From Kribbella sandramycini (GTDB lineage Bacteria; Actinomycetota; Actinomycetes; Propionibacteriales; Kribbellaceae), in the NCBI RefSeq assembly GCF_013131805.1, contig NZ_JABJRC010000006.1, positions 434,001 to 498,000 on the forward strand: DNA of 64,000 nucleotides, given 5' to 3'. Positions 43,402 to 51,570 of this stretch are shown piece after piece. The notes under the pieces were generated by a model. That model was not told the DNA's origin. It worked only from the letters and a program-made list of their open reading frames with translations, and searched no databases. The translations under genes were made by a program, and so were the position numbers. Each line of letters opens with the position of its first letter. The first letter of the stretch is position 1.

Positions 43402-44409
43402 ATGCGTTCGAGCCGCTTGCTGTCGATCCTGCTGCTCCTGCAGACCCGCAGGCAGCTGACCGCGCGTGAGCTGGCCGACGAGCTGGAAGTCTCACTCCGC
43501 ACCATCTACCGCGACGTCGAGGCCCTCGCCGCCGCAGGCGTCCCCGTGTACGCCGACCAGGGCCGAACCGGCGGCTACCGCCTGGTCGAGGGCTACCGCA
43601 CCCGGCTGACCGGCCTGACCGAGCAAGAGGCAGCCGCCCTGTTCCTGGTCGGCATGCCCGGACCGGCCGCCGCGCTCGGCCTGACAGCCCAGACCAACGC
43701 CGCCGAGCTCAAACTCCTCGCGGCGCTGGCTCCCGACCAAAGAGACCGCGCCGGCCGCCTCAAGAACCGCTTCCATCTCGACATGCCCGCCTGGTACGCC
43801 GAAGCCGAGACCTCACCCCAACTGTCCGCCGTGGCCGACGCCGTCCTCCAGGACCGCCGCATCACCATCCGCTACCGCCGCTGGGAGGCCCCGCGTGAGG
43901 TCGACCGCACGCTCGACCCCTACGGCCTGGTCCTGAAAAACGGCAGCTGGTACGTCGTCGCCGCGACCGAAACCGGCATGCGCACCTACCGCGTCTCCAA
44001 CATCCTCGATCTCACCCCGACCGCCGAAACCTTCACCCGCGCCGCCGACTTCGACCTCCCTGCCTACTGGCAGGACCACCTGGCCAACTTCGACGAGGCC
44101 CGCTTCACCGCCGAGGCCGTCGTCCGGGTCTCCGCCCGGCTGGCCGCCAAGATGTACGACGTCTCGTTCCCCCAACTCGTCTCCGCCGTCCGCGCCGCCG
44201 CCCCCGAGCCGGACGGGAGCGTCGTCGTCACGCTCCCGATCGAATCCGTCCCGAACGCGGCCGCCGCGCTCTGCCGGTTCGGCGACGGTCTCGAAGTCCT
44301 CGAACCCGCGGAACTCCGGGCCGAACTCACCGCCCTGGCCCGCCGCCTGACCGCCTTGTACGGGCCCGAAAATGGACCAGCGGCCGAGGCCGGCCGAGCG
44401 GTCCCGTAG
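43402..44409 (+). CDS. HTH-WYL (YafY-type) transcriptional regulator
   Basis: The 335-residue protein begins MRSSRLLSILLLLQTRRQLT, the usual start of the YafY/DeoR-HTH plus WYL group. A helix-turn-helix (ARELADELEVSLRTIYRDVE) covers residues about 20-45. The WYL ligand domain (IRYRRWEAPREVDRTLDPYG, then VLKNGSWYVVAATE) begins near residue 150, and a WCX-type C-terminal domain follows. ATG 43402 fits the family; ATG 43381 in frame is the alternative. It probably controls the divergent DUF1579-like gene. WYL domains bind nucleotides or single-stranded nucleic acid in some members. Confidence 0.85.
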   Translation: MRSSRLLSILLLLQTRRQLTARELADELEVSLRTIYRDVEALAAAGVPVYADQGRTGGYRLVEGYRTRLTGLTEQEAAALFLVGMPGPAAALGLTAQTNAAELKLLAALAPDQRDRAGRLKNRFHLDMPAWYAEAETSPQLSAVADAVLQDRRITIRYRRWEAPREVDRTLDPYGLVLKNGSWYVVAATETGMRTYRVSNILDLTPTAETFTRAADFDLPAYWQDHLANFDEARFTAEAVVRVSARLAAKMYDVSFPQLVSAVRAAAPEPDGSVVVTLPIESVPNAAAALCRFGDGLEVLEPAELRAELTALARRLTALYGPENGPAAEAGRAVP

Positions 44410-44421
44410 GCTGGGCGCGCG

Positions 44422-44685
44422 ATGAAGAGTTTCGAGGAGCTGTTCGCCGAGCTGGGCGAGAAGGCACGCACACGGCCGGAAGGATCCGGGACCGTGGCGG
44501 AGCTGGACGCCGGCGTGCACACGATCGGCAAGAAGCTGGTCGAGGAAGCCGCCGAGTCCTGGATGGCCGCCGAGCACGAAGGTAAGGAGCGGGCAGCCGA
44601 AGAGCTGTCCCAACTGCTCTACCACGCCCAGGTGATGATGCACGCGCTCAACCTGGAGCTGGAAGACGTCTACCGACATCTGTGA
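44422..44685 (+). CDS. hisE: Phosphoribosyl-ATP pyrophosphohydrolase
   Basis: HisE hydrolyses phosphoribosyl-ATP to phosphoribosyl-AMP, step two of histidine synthesis. The 87-residue all-alpha protein contains the MazG-like [20 protein letters not shown] metal site near residue 37 and ends EDVYRHL. The standalone form and the hisE-hisG order are usual in actinobacteria. It lies 12 bp after the WYL regulator stop. The 213-bp gap to hisG contains copy A of the dispersed structured element. Confidence 0.93.
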   Translation: MKSFEELFAELGEKARTRPEGSGTVAELDAGVHTIGKKLVEEAAESWMAAEHEGKERAAEELSQLLYHAQVMMHALNLELEDVYRHL

Positions 44686-44695
44686 GGAGGGTGAC

Positions 44696-44840
44696 TGGCG
44701 GCCCCGCGCCTACTGCGCTGCACTCGGCACGGCACCTCGCCGCACGGGTACGAAGGGCACGATGCCCCGCATCGAACCCTCCGCCCCCGCACACCGATGC
44801 ACCGCACCGAGCACATGCTCGCTACGGCGCGGAGCCACCA
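44696..44840. repeat. Dispersed structured element, copy A (between hisE and hisG)
   Basis: The outer arms are 44696-44727 and 44807-44840. TGGCGGCCCCGCGCC at the left end pairs with GGCGCGGAGCCACCA at the right, with A·C mismatches that would be G·U in a minus-strand RNA. Inside are GCACCTCGCCGCAC, a small hairpin GATGCCCCGCATC (44761-44773) and CCGATGCACCGCACC. The same order of motifs appears in copies B (54497-54659) and C (61786-61947), although the outer stem sequence is unrelated. Confidence 0.7.
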
Positions 44841-44898
44841 GACACCCTCTGAGGGATCCCGACCCAAAGGTTCACTTCACACAGATTGGGCAGTGCCG

Positions 44899-45747
44899 AT
44901 GCTGCGCGTCGCAGTACCGAACAAGGGCTCACTCAGCGAGTCCGCCACCGAGATCCTGATCGAGGCCGGCTACAAACAGCGCCGGACCACCAAGGATCTG
45001 ACCCTGACCGACGTCGCCAACGAGGTCGAGTTCTACTACCTGCGCCCGCGCGACATCGCCGTGTACGTCGGCGAGGGCACCCTCGACGTCGGGATCTCCG
45101 GCCGCGACCTCGTCCTCGACTCACACGCGGACGCCGACGAGATCATGCCGCTCGGCTTCGGCTCGTCGACCTTCCGGTTCGCCGGCCCGCCCGGCGCCGC
45201 CACCTCCGTCAAGGATCTGGCCGGTAAGCGGATCGCGACGTCGTACGCCGGCGTCCTGTCCGACCACCTCGCCGAGTACGGCGTCGACGCGGCCGTCGTC
45301 CGCCTGGACGGCGCGGTCGAGTCCGCCGTCCAGCTCGGCGTCGCCGACGTGATCGCGGACGTCGTCGAGACCGGGACGACGCTGCGTCAGGCCGGGCTCG
45401 AGGTCTTCGGCGACCCGATCCTGAAATCCGAGGGCGTGCTGATCAAGCGGCACGGCGTGGACAACCCGCCGGCCGGCCTGCAGCAGCTGGTCCGCCGGCT
45501 CGAAGGCGTCCTGATCGCGCGCAACTACGTGATGATGGACTACGACATCCCGGCCGAGCAGATCGACGCGGCCACCGCGGTCGCCGCCGGCCTGGAGTCG
45601 CCGACCGTGTCACCGCTGCACCGGGCCGGCTGGGTCGCCGTCCGCGTGATGGTGCAGCGCGCCGAAGCCCAACGCATCATGGACCAGCTCTGGGAGGTGG
45701 GCGCGCGTGCCATCCTCACTACCGATATCCACGCTTGCCGGATCTGA
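44899..45747 (+). CDS. hisG: ATP phosphoribosyltransferase, long form
   Basis: HisG commits ATP and PRPP to histidine synthesis. ATG 44899 gives 282 residues beginning LRVAVPNKGSLSESATEILI. The PRPP-binding loop is in IADVVETGTTLRQAGL near residue 155. The C-terminal 80 residues (SPTVSPLHRAGWVAVRVMVQ) form the ACT-like histidine-feedback domain of long HisG, so no HisZ partner is needed. Frames reaching further upstream would run into the repeat element and are not used. GTG 44893 is an in-frame alternative. Confidence 0.94.
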   Translation: MLRVAVPNKGSLSESATEILIEAGYKQRRTTKDLTLTDVANEVEFYYLRPRDIAVYVGEGTLDVGISGRDLVLDSHADADEIMPLGFGSSTFRFAGPPGAATSVKDLAGKRIATSYAGVLSDHLAEYGVDAAVVRLDGAVESAVQLGVADVIADVVETGTTLRQAGLEVFGDPILKSEGVLIKRHGVDNPPAGLQQLVRRLEGVLIARNYVMMDYDIPAEQIDAATAVAAGLESPTVSPLHRAGWVAVRVMVQRAEAQRIMDQLWEVGARAILTTDIHACRI

Positions 45748-45748
45748 C

Positions 45749-46213
45749 GTGGCCGCAGCCGATCAGCAGTTCACGTTCCACCCCAAGATCGTGGCGGTGA
45801 TGTCGACCGGGATGGGGCTGTCGCTGATCTCGGTGTTCGGCGTGATCTGGCTGCGGCTGGCGCCGGAGTCGAAGGAGACGTTCACGCTGTTCCAGCGGCT
45901 CACGCTGCTGGCCTTCTTCGGGTTCGTGCTCTGGCTGCTGTACCGGCTGGCGACCGTCCGCGTGACGGCGTACCCGGATCGGCTGCGGGTGCGCAACGTG
46001 TTCAAGTCGTACACGCTGACCTGGGCGGAGGTGTCGGCGCTGCGATTCCGGCCCGGCGACGCCTGGCTCCAGCTGTTCGATGCCGAAGGCAACCGGCTCG
46101 GCATCCTCGCCGTCCAGGCGACCGAGGGACGCCGCGCGAGCGTGGCCGCCAAGGAGCTGGCGGCCGTCGCCCGCGCGAACGGCGCCCGGCCTAGGCCGAC
46201 ACCCGAAAGCTAG
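45749..46213 (+). CDS. PH-domain (bPH2-like) membrane protein
   Basis: This 154-residue protein has two adjacent membrane helices (VMSTGMGLSLISVFGVIWL and LTLLAFFGFVLWLLYRLA) followed by a small cytoplasmic domain. The latter (VRVTAYPDRLRVRNVFKSYT with LTWAEVSALRF) fits the bacterial PH-like domain family. GTG 45749 lies one base after the hisG stop; GTG 45707, overlapping hisG, is possible. Such genes follow hisG in many actinobacteria and have no assigned role. The last 23 bases overlap the convergent epimerase gene. Confidence 0.8.
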   Translation: MAAADQQFTFHPKIVAVMSTGMGLSLISVFGVIWLRLAPESKETFTLFQRLTLLAFFGFVLWLLYRLATVRVTAYPDRLRVRNVFKSYTLTWAEVSALRFRPGDAWLQLFDAEGNRLGILAVQATEGRRASVAAKELAAVARANGARPRPTPES

Positions 46214-47072
46214 TCGTGTGTGACTGACCGGGCTCCAGGACCACCAGGTCCTGCCCGGTCACGAACGCGTCCGGCGGGCAGGTCATCGGCTCGACCGCGA
46301 GCGCCGTCCGCCCGATCGCGCCGCCGGTGTACAGCTGCACCCACGGCGTGTCCCCGCTGAGCACCGACCGGACGCCGGTGTCCGGGTCGGTCAGGCTGAC
46401 CGACCACGACTCGGCGAGCCCGGTGAACGCGTTGTCGATCTCCAGCTCGCCGAGCACCCGCGCCGTACCGAAGTCGTACGCCGAGCCGGCCACCGGTGCG
46501 AGCCCGGTCGGCGACATCCGCTCCGACACCTCCAGCCGCTGCGCCGCGCTGAACCCCAGCACACACTCGTCGATCGGCCGGCCGACGCTCAGATACGGGT
46601 GCGCTCCGTACCCGTACGGCGCCGCCGTGGCGCCCACGTTCGTGGCGGCTGCCGTGATCGTCAGGCCGTCGTCGATCCGGTAGCTCAGCCGCAGCTCCAG
46701 CTGGTGGGGGTAGCCCGGCTGACCGTGCAGGACATGGCCGGCCTCGACGACCGCGGGGTCGGAGCCGTCGTCCAGGCGGCTCCAGTTCGCCCAGCGGGTG
46801 AGGCCGTGGATGGCGTTCGAGCGGGCCGGCTCGGTCAGGTAGAGCTGCTGGTCGCGGCCGGCGAAGGAGTACTTGCCGTCGGTGATCCGGTTCGGCCAGG
46901 GGAACAGGTGCTGCCCGATCCCGGCGTGGGCCGGCTCGTCCGCCGGGTAGCCGAGCAGGACGTCGCGGCCGTCGTACGTCAGCCCGCGCAGCCCACCGCC
47001 CACGCTGACCACGGTCCCGGCGTACCCGTTGCCCTGAATCGTCCACTGTGAGCCTGAGGGGAAGACAGTCAT
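46191..47072 (-). CDS. Aldose 1-epimerase family protein
   Basis: This 293-residue beta-sandwich enzyme belongs to the galactose mutarotase superfamily. Recognisable parts are GLTYDGRDVLLGYPADEPAHA near residue 29, the FPWPNRITDGKY segment near 53, a His in AIHGLTRWANW near 87 and YGAHPYLSVG near 155, with a Glu in LAVEPMTCPPDAF near 257 as the likely base. It interconverts sugar anomers, but the sugar is not evident. The gene is divergent from the DGPF gene and overlaps the PH-domain gene at its 3' end. Confidence 0.88.
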   Translation of the reverse strand: MTVFPSGSQWTIQGNGYAGTVVSVGGGLRGLTYDGRDVLLGYPADEPAHAGIGQHLFPWPNRITDGKYSFAGRDQQLYLTEPARSNAIHGLTRWANWSRLDDGSDPAVVEAGHVLHGQPGYPHQLELRLSYRIDDGLTITAAATNVGATAAPYGYGAHPYLSVGRPIDECVLGFSAAQRLEVSERMSPTGLAPVAGSAYDFGTARVLGELEIDNAFTGLAESWSVSLTDPDTGVRSVLSGDTPWVQLYTGGAIGRTALAVEPMTCPPDAFVTGQDLVVLEPGQSHTTSFRVSA

Positions 47073-47156
47073 ATCGACATCTTTTCAGCAGGTGTGTCCA
47101 TTCGGGCCTGACCCGTTCGTGGTGATGCTGTAGACACGCCAACAGGAGGTAACACC

Positions 47157-47510
47157 GTGAAGTACTTGCTGCTGATCAACGCCGGTGAGCTCGACCCGAG
47201 CGGGGGCGCCGTCGGGTGCGAGCCCGAGGACTGGATGCGCTTCGACAAGGAGATCACCGAAGCGGGTGTCGTGGTCGCGTCGGAGTCGCTGGCCGACCTG
47301 GTCACCGCGACCCGCGTCCAGGTCGCGAACGACGGCTCCCGGACCGTCACCGACGGCCCGTTCGCCGAGACCCGCGAGGTGCTCGGCGGGTTCTACGTGA
47401 TCGACGTCCCGGATCTGGACGTCGCGCTCGACTGGGCCGCCAAGTGCCCGGGCTCGCGGGCCGGCGGGTCGGTCGTCGTCCGCCCGATCGCGGATTTCGC
47501 GGGAGCCTGA
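47157..47510 (+). CDS. DGPF/YCII-related protein
   Basis: This 117-residue protein starts MKYLLLINAGELDPSG and contains VTDGPFAETREVLGGFYVID, the DGPF motif of the YCII-related family. A ferredoxin-like fold is expected. In bacteria such genes are typically linked to ECF sigma factors of group ECF42, and an ECF42-type gene starts 6 bp downstream. CAGGAGG sits about ten bases before the start. The protein may be a signalling partner or target of the sigma factor; its chemistry is not known. Confidence 0.88.
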   Translation: MKYLLLINAGELDPSGGAVGCEPEDWMRFDKEITEAGVVVASESLADLVTATRVQVANDGSRTVTDGPFAETREVLGGFYVIDVPDLDVALDWAAKCPGSRAGGSVVVRPIADFAGA

Positions 47511-47515
47511 GCGAC

Positions 47516-48745
47516 GTGGACCAGGTCGAGGCGGTGTTCCGGGAGGAGCGTGGGCGGTTGCTGGCCGCGCTCGCCCGGCGGTTCGGCGATCTCGACCTGG
47601 CCGAGGAGGTCACCTCGGAGGCGATCGAGGCGGCGCTGGTGCGGTGGCCGGTCGACGGCGTCCCGCCGAACCCGGGCGGCTGGTTGATGACCACCGCCCG
47701 GCGCAAGGCGGTCGACCGGCTGCGGCGCGATCAGGCGTACGCCGCCAAACTCGCGATCCTGCAGGTGGACGCCGACCGCGCCGAAGGGCCCCGGCCCGGC
47801 GGCGGCCTGCCGGACGAGCGGCTCGAGTTGTTCTTCACCTGCGCCCATCCGGCCCTCGCGCCCGAAGACCGCGGGGCGCTGACCCTACGCTGCCTGGCTG
47901 GGCTCAGTACGCCGGAGGTCGCGCGGGCCTTCCTGGTCCCGGTAGCGACGATGGCCAAGCGGATCGTCCGGGCCAAGGCGCGGATCCGGGACGCGCGGAT
48001 CCCGTTCCGGGTCCCGGACGCCGACGAGCTGCCCGCACGGCTGCCCGGCGTCCTGCAGGTGATCTACTCCGTCTTCACCGAGGGGTACGCCGCCAGCTCC
48101 GGCCCGTACCTGCAGCGGACCGACCTGGCCGAGGAGGCGATCCGGCTGGCCCGGATCCTGCACGGCCTCCTGCCAGGCGAGCGTGAAGTCACCGGCCTGC
48201 TTGCGTTGATGCTCCTCGTCCACGCCCGCTGCGCCGCCCGCACCGGGCCGGACGGCGACGTCGTCCTCCTCGAGGATCAGAACCGCGCCCGTTGGGATGC
48301 GGACCTGATCACCGAGGGGCGCGCGCTGGTCGTCTCCGCGCTGACCGGCGGTCCGGCCGGCCCGTACGCCGTCCAGGCCGCGATCGCCGCCGTCCACGAC
48401 GAGGCCCCCGACTTCGTGAGCACCGACTGGCCGCAGATCGTTGCCCTGTACGACGTCCTGCTCACGATCGACCCGTCGCCGGTGATCGCCCTCAATCGCG
48501 CCGCCGCCGTCGCCTTCCGGGACGGCCCCGAGACCGGCCTCGCCCTGCTGGACTCACTGGCCGCCGAGCCGCGCCTGCGCGACTACCACCCGTACGCGCT
48601 CGCCCGAGCCGACCTCCTGCATCGCCTCAACCGCCTCCCCGAAGCGCGCGCGGCGTACGAACAGGCGCTGGGCACAGCCGGCTCGGACCCCGAACGCACC
48701 CACATTCACCGCCGCCTCGCGGCGCTCACTTCTGAGGACAACTGA
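47516..48745 (+). CDS. ECF42-type RNA polymerase sigma factor with C-terminal TPR-like extension
   Basis: The 409-residue protein has a sigma region 2 at its N-terminus (EEVTSEAIEAALVRWPVDG, then PGGWLMTTARRKAVDRLRRD) and region 4 at about 105-165 (LTLRCLAGLSTPEVARAFLV). A helical extension of about 230 residues follows, rich in Ala/Leu repeats. This length and the preceding DGPF gene define ECF42, a group without a canonical anti-sigma factor. GTG 47516 has GGGAG ten bases upstream. The extension is probably the control element. It overlaps the next gene (TGATG). Confidence 0.88.
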   Translation: MDQVEAVFREERGRLLAALARRFGDLDLAEEVTSEAIEAALVRWPVDGVPPNPGGWLMTTARRKAVDRLRRDQAYAAKLAILQVDADRAEGPRPGGGLPDERLELFFTCAHPALAPEDRGALTLRCLAGLSTPEVARAFLVPVATMAKRIVRAKARIRDARIPFRVPDADELPARLPGVLQVIYSVFTEGYAASSGPYLQRTDLAEEAIRLARILHGLLPGEREVTGLLALMLLVHARCAARTGPDGDVVLLEDQNRARWDADLITEGRALVVSALTGGPAGPYAVQAAIAAVHDEAPDFVSTDWPQIVALYDVLLTIDPSPVIALNRAAAVAFRDGPETGLALLDSLAAEPRLRDYHPYALARADLLHRLNRLPEARAAYEQALGTAGSDPERTHIHRRLAALTSEDN

Positions 48746-49338
48746 TGGACTACTACCCCTGGATCGAGGCCGAACGCCGCGACCTGGCCGACTTCCTCGA
48801 CTCGCTGACCGCCCCCGAATGGCGGATCCAGTCACTCTGCCCCGGCTGGACGCTGCACGACGTCCTCGCCCACCTGACCACCTCGACCCGCACCACCTGG
48901 CCGATGTTCCTCCGCGGCGTCCTCCGCGCCCGCGGCAACCTCGACCGGATGGAAGCCGAGATCGCCCGCGCCCGCGCGGCCCGGCACACCCCCGCCGAAC
49001 TCATCGCCCAGTTCCGCGAAACCGCAGCCTCCACCCGCCGCTCACCCGGCTCCAAACCCCTCGACACCCTCACCGACGCCCTCGTCCACGGCCAAGACAT
49101 CTCCATCCCCCTCAACCACCGCCGCCCCATGCCCCTGGCCCCAGCCCGAGCCGCCCTCGACCACGTCCTCACCAGCCCCTTCTACGGAGCCCGCAAACGC
49201 CTCCGCAACACCCGCCTCGTAGCCACCGACACAAACTGGTCAGCCGGCACCGGCTCCAACCTCCTCCAAGCCCCAATCGCCGACCTACTCCTGATAGCCA
49301 CCGGCCGCGAGGTGCGGCAGTTCTCAGGAGGCAGCTGA
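48745..49338 (+). CDS. Maleylpyruvate isomerase-family (DinB-like, mycothiol-dependent) protein
   Basis: This 197-residue four-helix protein resembles actinobacterial MDMPI-family proteins. SLCPGWTLHDVLAHLTTSTR near residue 30 supplies the first metal His, and TDALVHGQDISIPL near 112 another. Family members use mycothiol as cofactor in isomerisation or detoxification reactions. The substrate is unknown. It starts inside the ECF42 stop, so it is translated with the sigma factor. Its last 15 bases overlap the convergent kinase gene. The 3' half is very C-rich. Confidence 0.8.
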   Translation: MDYYPWIEAERRDLADFLDSLTAPEWRIQSLCPGWTLHDVLAHLTTSTRTTWPMFLRGVLRARGNLDRMEAEIARARAARHTPAELIAQFRETAASTRRSPGSKPLDTLTDALVHGQDISIPLNHRRPMPLAPARAALDHVLTSPFYGARKRLRNTRLVATDTNWSAGTGSNLLQAPIADLLLIATGREVRQFSGGS

Positions 49339-49986
49339 GTCGTGGGGTAGGGAGATGGAGGTGGCGACGAGTTCGAGGGTGGGGTCGTGGGGGATGGTGG
49401 GGTTGCCGTTGGCGATGAGGTGGGCTCGGGAGCGGGTGGACTGGGCGGCGAAGTGGTCACGTTCCCAGCGCATCCAGTCGAGCCAGTGGTCGCGGAGGGC
49501 TTCGCCGTCGCGGGCGATGCCGCGGTCGAGGCGGACCTCGTTGGTGGTCTCGATCCAGATCCGCAGCGACTGGAACGGGTCGGCGTCGCGGTCGCAGGCG
49601 GTGACGCCTTCGACGACGAGCAGGTCGACGGTGACCGGGACGACGTGCAGTTCGGCGTACGCGCCGGCGTGCCAGTCGTAGCGGCGGTAGCGGCCCTCGC
49701 GGCCGTCGGCCAGGCGCTGGAGGACATGGTCGCGGAGGAGGGCGAAGCCGCGCTCGGCGCCGGACCAGCCTTCGTAGAGATCGTCCATGTGCACGACGTC
49801 GGTGTTCAGGCCGCGCGCCTTGGCGCGGGCCGCGAAACCGGCGGCCAGGGTGGACTTGCCGGAGCCGGCCGGGCCGTCGATCGAGATCAGCCTGCTCCGG
49901 CCGAGCCGGGCGGGGGCGCCCGTCACGTGGTCCAGCAGCGAGTCGATGGTCAGGGGGGTGTCAGGTGCGTTCTCAGTTGATTCCAT
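49324..49986 (-). CDS. Uridine kinase-like P-loop protein
   Basis: This 220-residue P-loop protein carries Walker A in ISIDGPAGSGKSTLAAGF near residue 34, a HMDDLYEGWSG segment near 67 and VDLLVVEGV near 120. These resemble uridine kinase and other nucleoside or sugar kinases. The C-terminal half has WIETTNEVRLDRGIARDGE, like the lid region. The phosphorylated substrate is uncertain. Its start overlaps the 3' end of the small membrane-protein gene upstream by 14 bp, so both are one transcript. Confidence 0.8.
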   Translation of the reverse strand: MESTENAPDTPLTIDSLLDHVTGAPARLGRSRLISIDGPAGSGKSTLAAGFAARAKARGLNTDVVHMDDLYEGWSGAERGFALLRDHVLQRLADGREGRYRRYDWHAGAYAELHVVPVTVDLLVVEGVTACDRDADPFQSLRIWIETTNEVRLDRGIARDGEALRDHWLDWMRWERDHFAAQSTRSRAHLIANGNPTIPHDPTLELVATSISLPHDSAAS

Positions 49987-50452
49987 GGCGCTTCAAGATG
50001 TCCTCGATCTCGTCGAACTCCGACGAATCCTGCTGCTTGGCCTTGGTCGGGGGCTTCGCAGCTTGGGTGGGGGCGGCCGACGCGGGCTTGGGGCCCGTGG
50101 CGGTCAGCTCACCGGCCGGTGCGGCGGTCTTCTTGGGCTGTTTCGGCGACCGCGCCCGGGCGACGCCGGAGACGACGTACAGGACGACGGAGACGCCGAA
50201 CAGCGCGACCCCGGCCCAGACGGTCGGCGAGAAGATCAGGTGGGTGACCCAACTGACGGCCGAGCGCACGACGTCCCAGAGCAGTTCGAGCAGGCCGGTC
50301 AGGTAGAGGGAGACCGGCAGCAGCGACCAGGCGAGACCGCGCGTGCCGGCCGCGGCGCCGCGGCGCCGCCAGGCGGCCCACGAGCCGATCAGACCGATCA
50401 GCGTGAGGCCCACGCAGATCGGCAGCAGCGTCAAATCGTTGAAGTCAGGCAC
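49973..50452 (-). CDS. Small membrane protein with Lys/Ala/Pro-rich cytoplasmic tail
   Basis: I do not recognise a family with a known role. The 159-residue protein from GTG 50452 has three hydrophobic segments (LLPICVGLTLIGLIGSWAAW, LAWSLLPVSLYLTGLLELLW, VWAGVALFGVSVVLYVVSGV). A disordered tail rich in Pro, Ala and Lys follows and ends in an acidic helix, SEFDEIEDILKRHGIN. It precedes and overlaps the kinase gene. It is divergent from the SseB-like gene at 50541. Confidence 0.7.
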   Translation of the reverse strand: MPDFNDLTLLPICVGLTLIGLIGSWAAWRRRGAAAGTRGLAWSLLPVSLYLTGLLELLWDVVRSAVSWVTHLIFSPTVWAGVALFGVSVVLYVVSGVARARSPKQPKKTAAPAGELTATGPKPASAAPTQAAKPPTKAKQQDSSEFDEIEDILKRHGIN

Positions 50453-50540
50453 ATACCCAGGCTCGCACAGACCGCCGCCGATCCAAGAGGGGAACAGCCC
50501 TGACACCACCCTGAATGTGTGCTCGGGGGAGAATGGCGAC

Positions 50541-51035
50541 GTGCAACCTGAGCGGCGTTTGGCGTTTACCGGCTTCGATGACGACGACGGGTCGGCCGAT
50601 GCCGCGCTGGCGCAGGCGCTCGCGGCGCGCGACCACGGCGCGGTCCTCGCGGCGCTGACCCGGGCGCGGCTGCTGGTGCCTGTGGTGGCGATGCTCGGCG
50701 AGGTCGAGTACGACGAGAACGGGCTGGCCCACGACAAGACGTCCGATATGGCCGTCGCGCTGCTCCAGGGCCAGGACGGCCGGAACGCGCTGCTCGCCTT
50801 CACCAGCACCGAGAGCCTGGCCCGCTGGAGCCCAGAGGCGCGCCCGATGCCCGCGCAGACCCAGCTGGTCGCGACCGCCGCCGTCCAGGAGGGCGCCGCC
50901 GCGATCGTCCTGGACGTCGCGGGCCCAGCGCCCGGGGTGATCGAGACGGACGACGTCCGCCGGTTGGCCGCCGGTCTCCAGGTGGTCAGGCTGGAAGACG
51001 GCGGCTACGGATGGGTCGAGCCCGTCACCGAGTGA
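50541..51035 (+). CDS. SseB-family protein
   Basis: This 164-residue protein fits the SseB N-terminal domain family common beside housekeeping genes in actinobacteria. GTG 50541 follows GGGGGAG. Signals are the leading FTGFDDDDGSAD, LVPVVAMLGEVEYDENGLAH near residue 49, DMAVALLQGQDGRNALLAFT near 73 and EGAAAIVLDVAGP near 116. The function of non-enterobacterial SseB proteins is unknown. The last 11 bases overlap the convergent DUF1707 gene. Confidence 0.8.
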   Translation: MQPERRLAFTGFDDDDGSADAALAQALAARDHGAVLAALTRARLLVPVVAMLGEVEYDENGLAHDKTSDMAVALLQGQDGRNALLAFTSTESLARWSPEARPMPAQTQLVATAAVQEGAAAIVLDVAGPAPGVIETDDVRRLAAGLQVVRLEDGGYGWVEPVTE

Positions 51036-51450
51036 CGGCGACGGTCCGCCGCCGGTGGTACGACTCGTGCGTCCACCACAGGATGCCGACGACCATGCCC
51101 AGCCCCAGGTCGGACCAGAGCCACCACGGCCAGTCGAAGTGCCCGAAGAAGGCCAGCGACGTCCAGACGACGAACTGCACCACACAGGCGACCAGCCAGA
51201 CCGCCGTCGCCACCCGCAGCGCGTTCGTCAGCCCCCGCGGCGGTACGGCGTCGTCCAGCCCGGCGAACACCTCGCGCAGCTCACCGCGAGTGCGGACCTG
51301 CCCGAGCAGCTCCCGCCGCGCAATCGCCCCGGACGGGCTGATCCGCCCCAACCGGGCAACGTGATCGATCTTCCCGGCCGCGGACACCCGATCGGCGTCC
51401 GAGAGCTCCACCTGGTCCGGGAGCAACAGCGGGTCGAGAACTGTGGTCAT
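51025..51450 (-). CDS. DUF1707-domain protein with two membrane helices
   Basis: The 141-residue protein from ATG 51450 has the DUF1707 pattern at about residues 15-65 (LSDADRVSAAGKIDHVARLG, then a leucine-zipper-like AIARRELLGQVRTRGELREV). It is followed by two membrane segments (ATAVWLVACVVQFVVWTSLA and WLWSDLGLGMVVGILWW) and a basic end. DUF1707 proteins are widespread actinobacterial membrane proteins, possibly linked to cell-envelope processes, without a defined activity. It is divergent from the TetR regulator at 51571 across 120 bp, which may control it. Confidence 0.8.
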   Translation of the reverse strand: MTTVLDPLLLPDQVELSDADRVSAAGKIDHVARLGRISPSGAIARRELLGQVRTRGELREVFAGLDDAVPPRGLTNALRVATAVWLVACVVQFVVWTSLAFFGHFDWPWWLWSDLGLGMVVGILWWTHESYHRRRTVAVTR

Positions 51451-51570
51451 CAGGGGTACCTGCGCTTTCCATCTGGTCTGATAGAAAAAGCGTAGGTATT
51501 GCACAGATGTGCTCCCAGGGTGCTGCGGAGCCTGTTGCAGGTGGGCCCAACACCCCTTCAGGAGGGCGAG

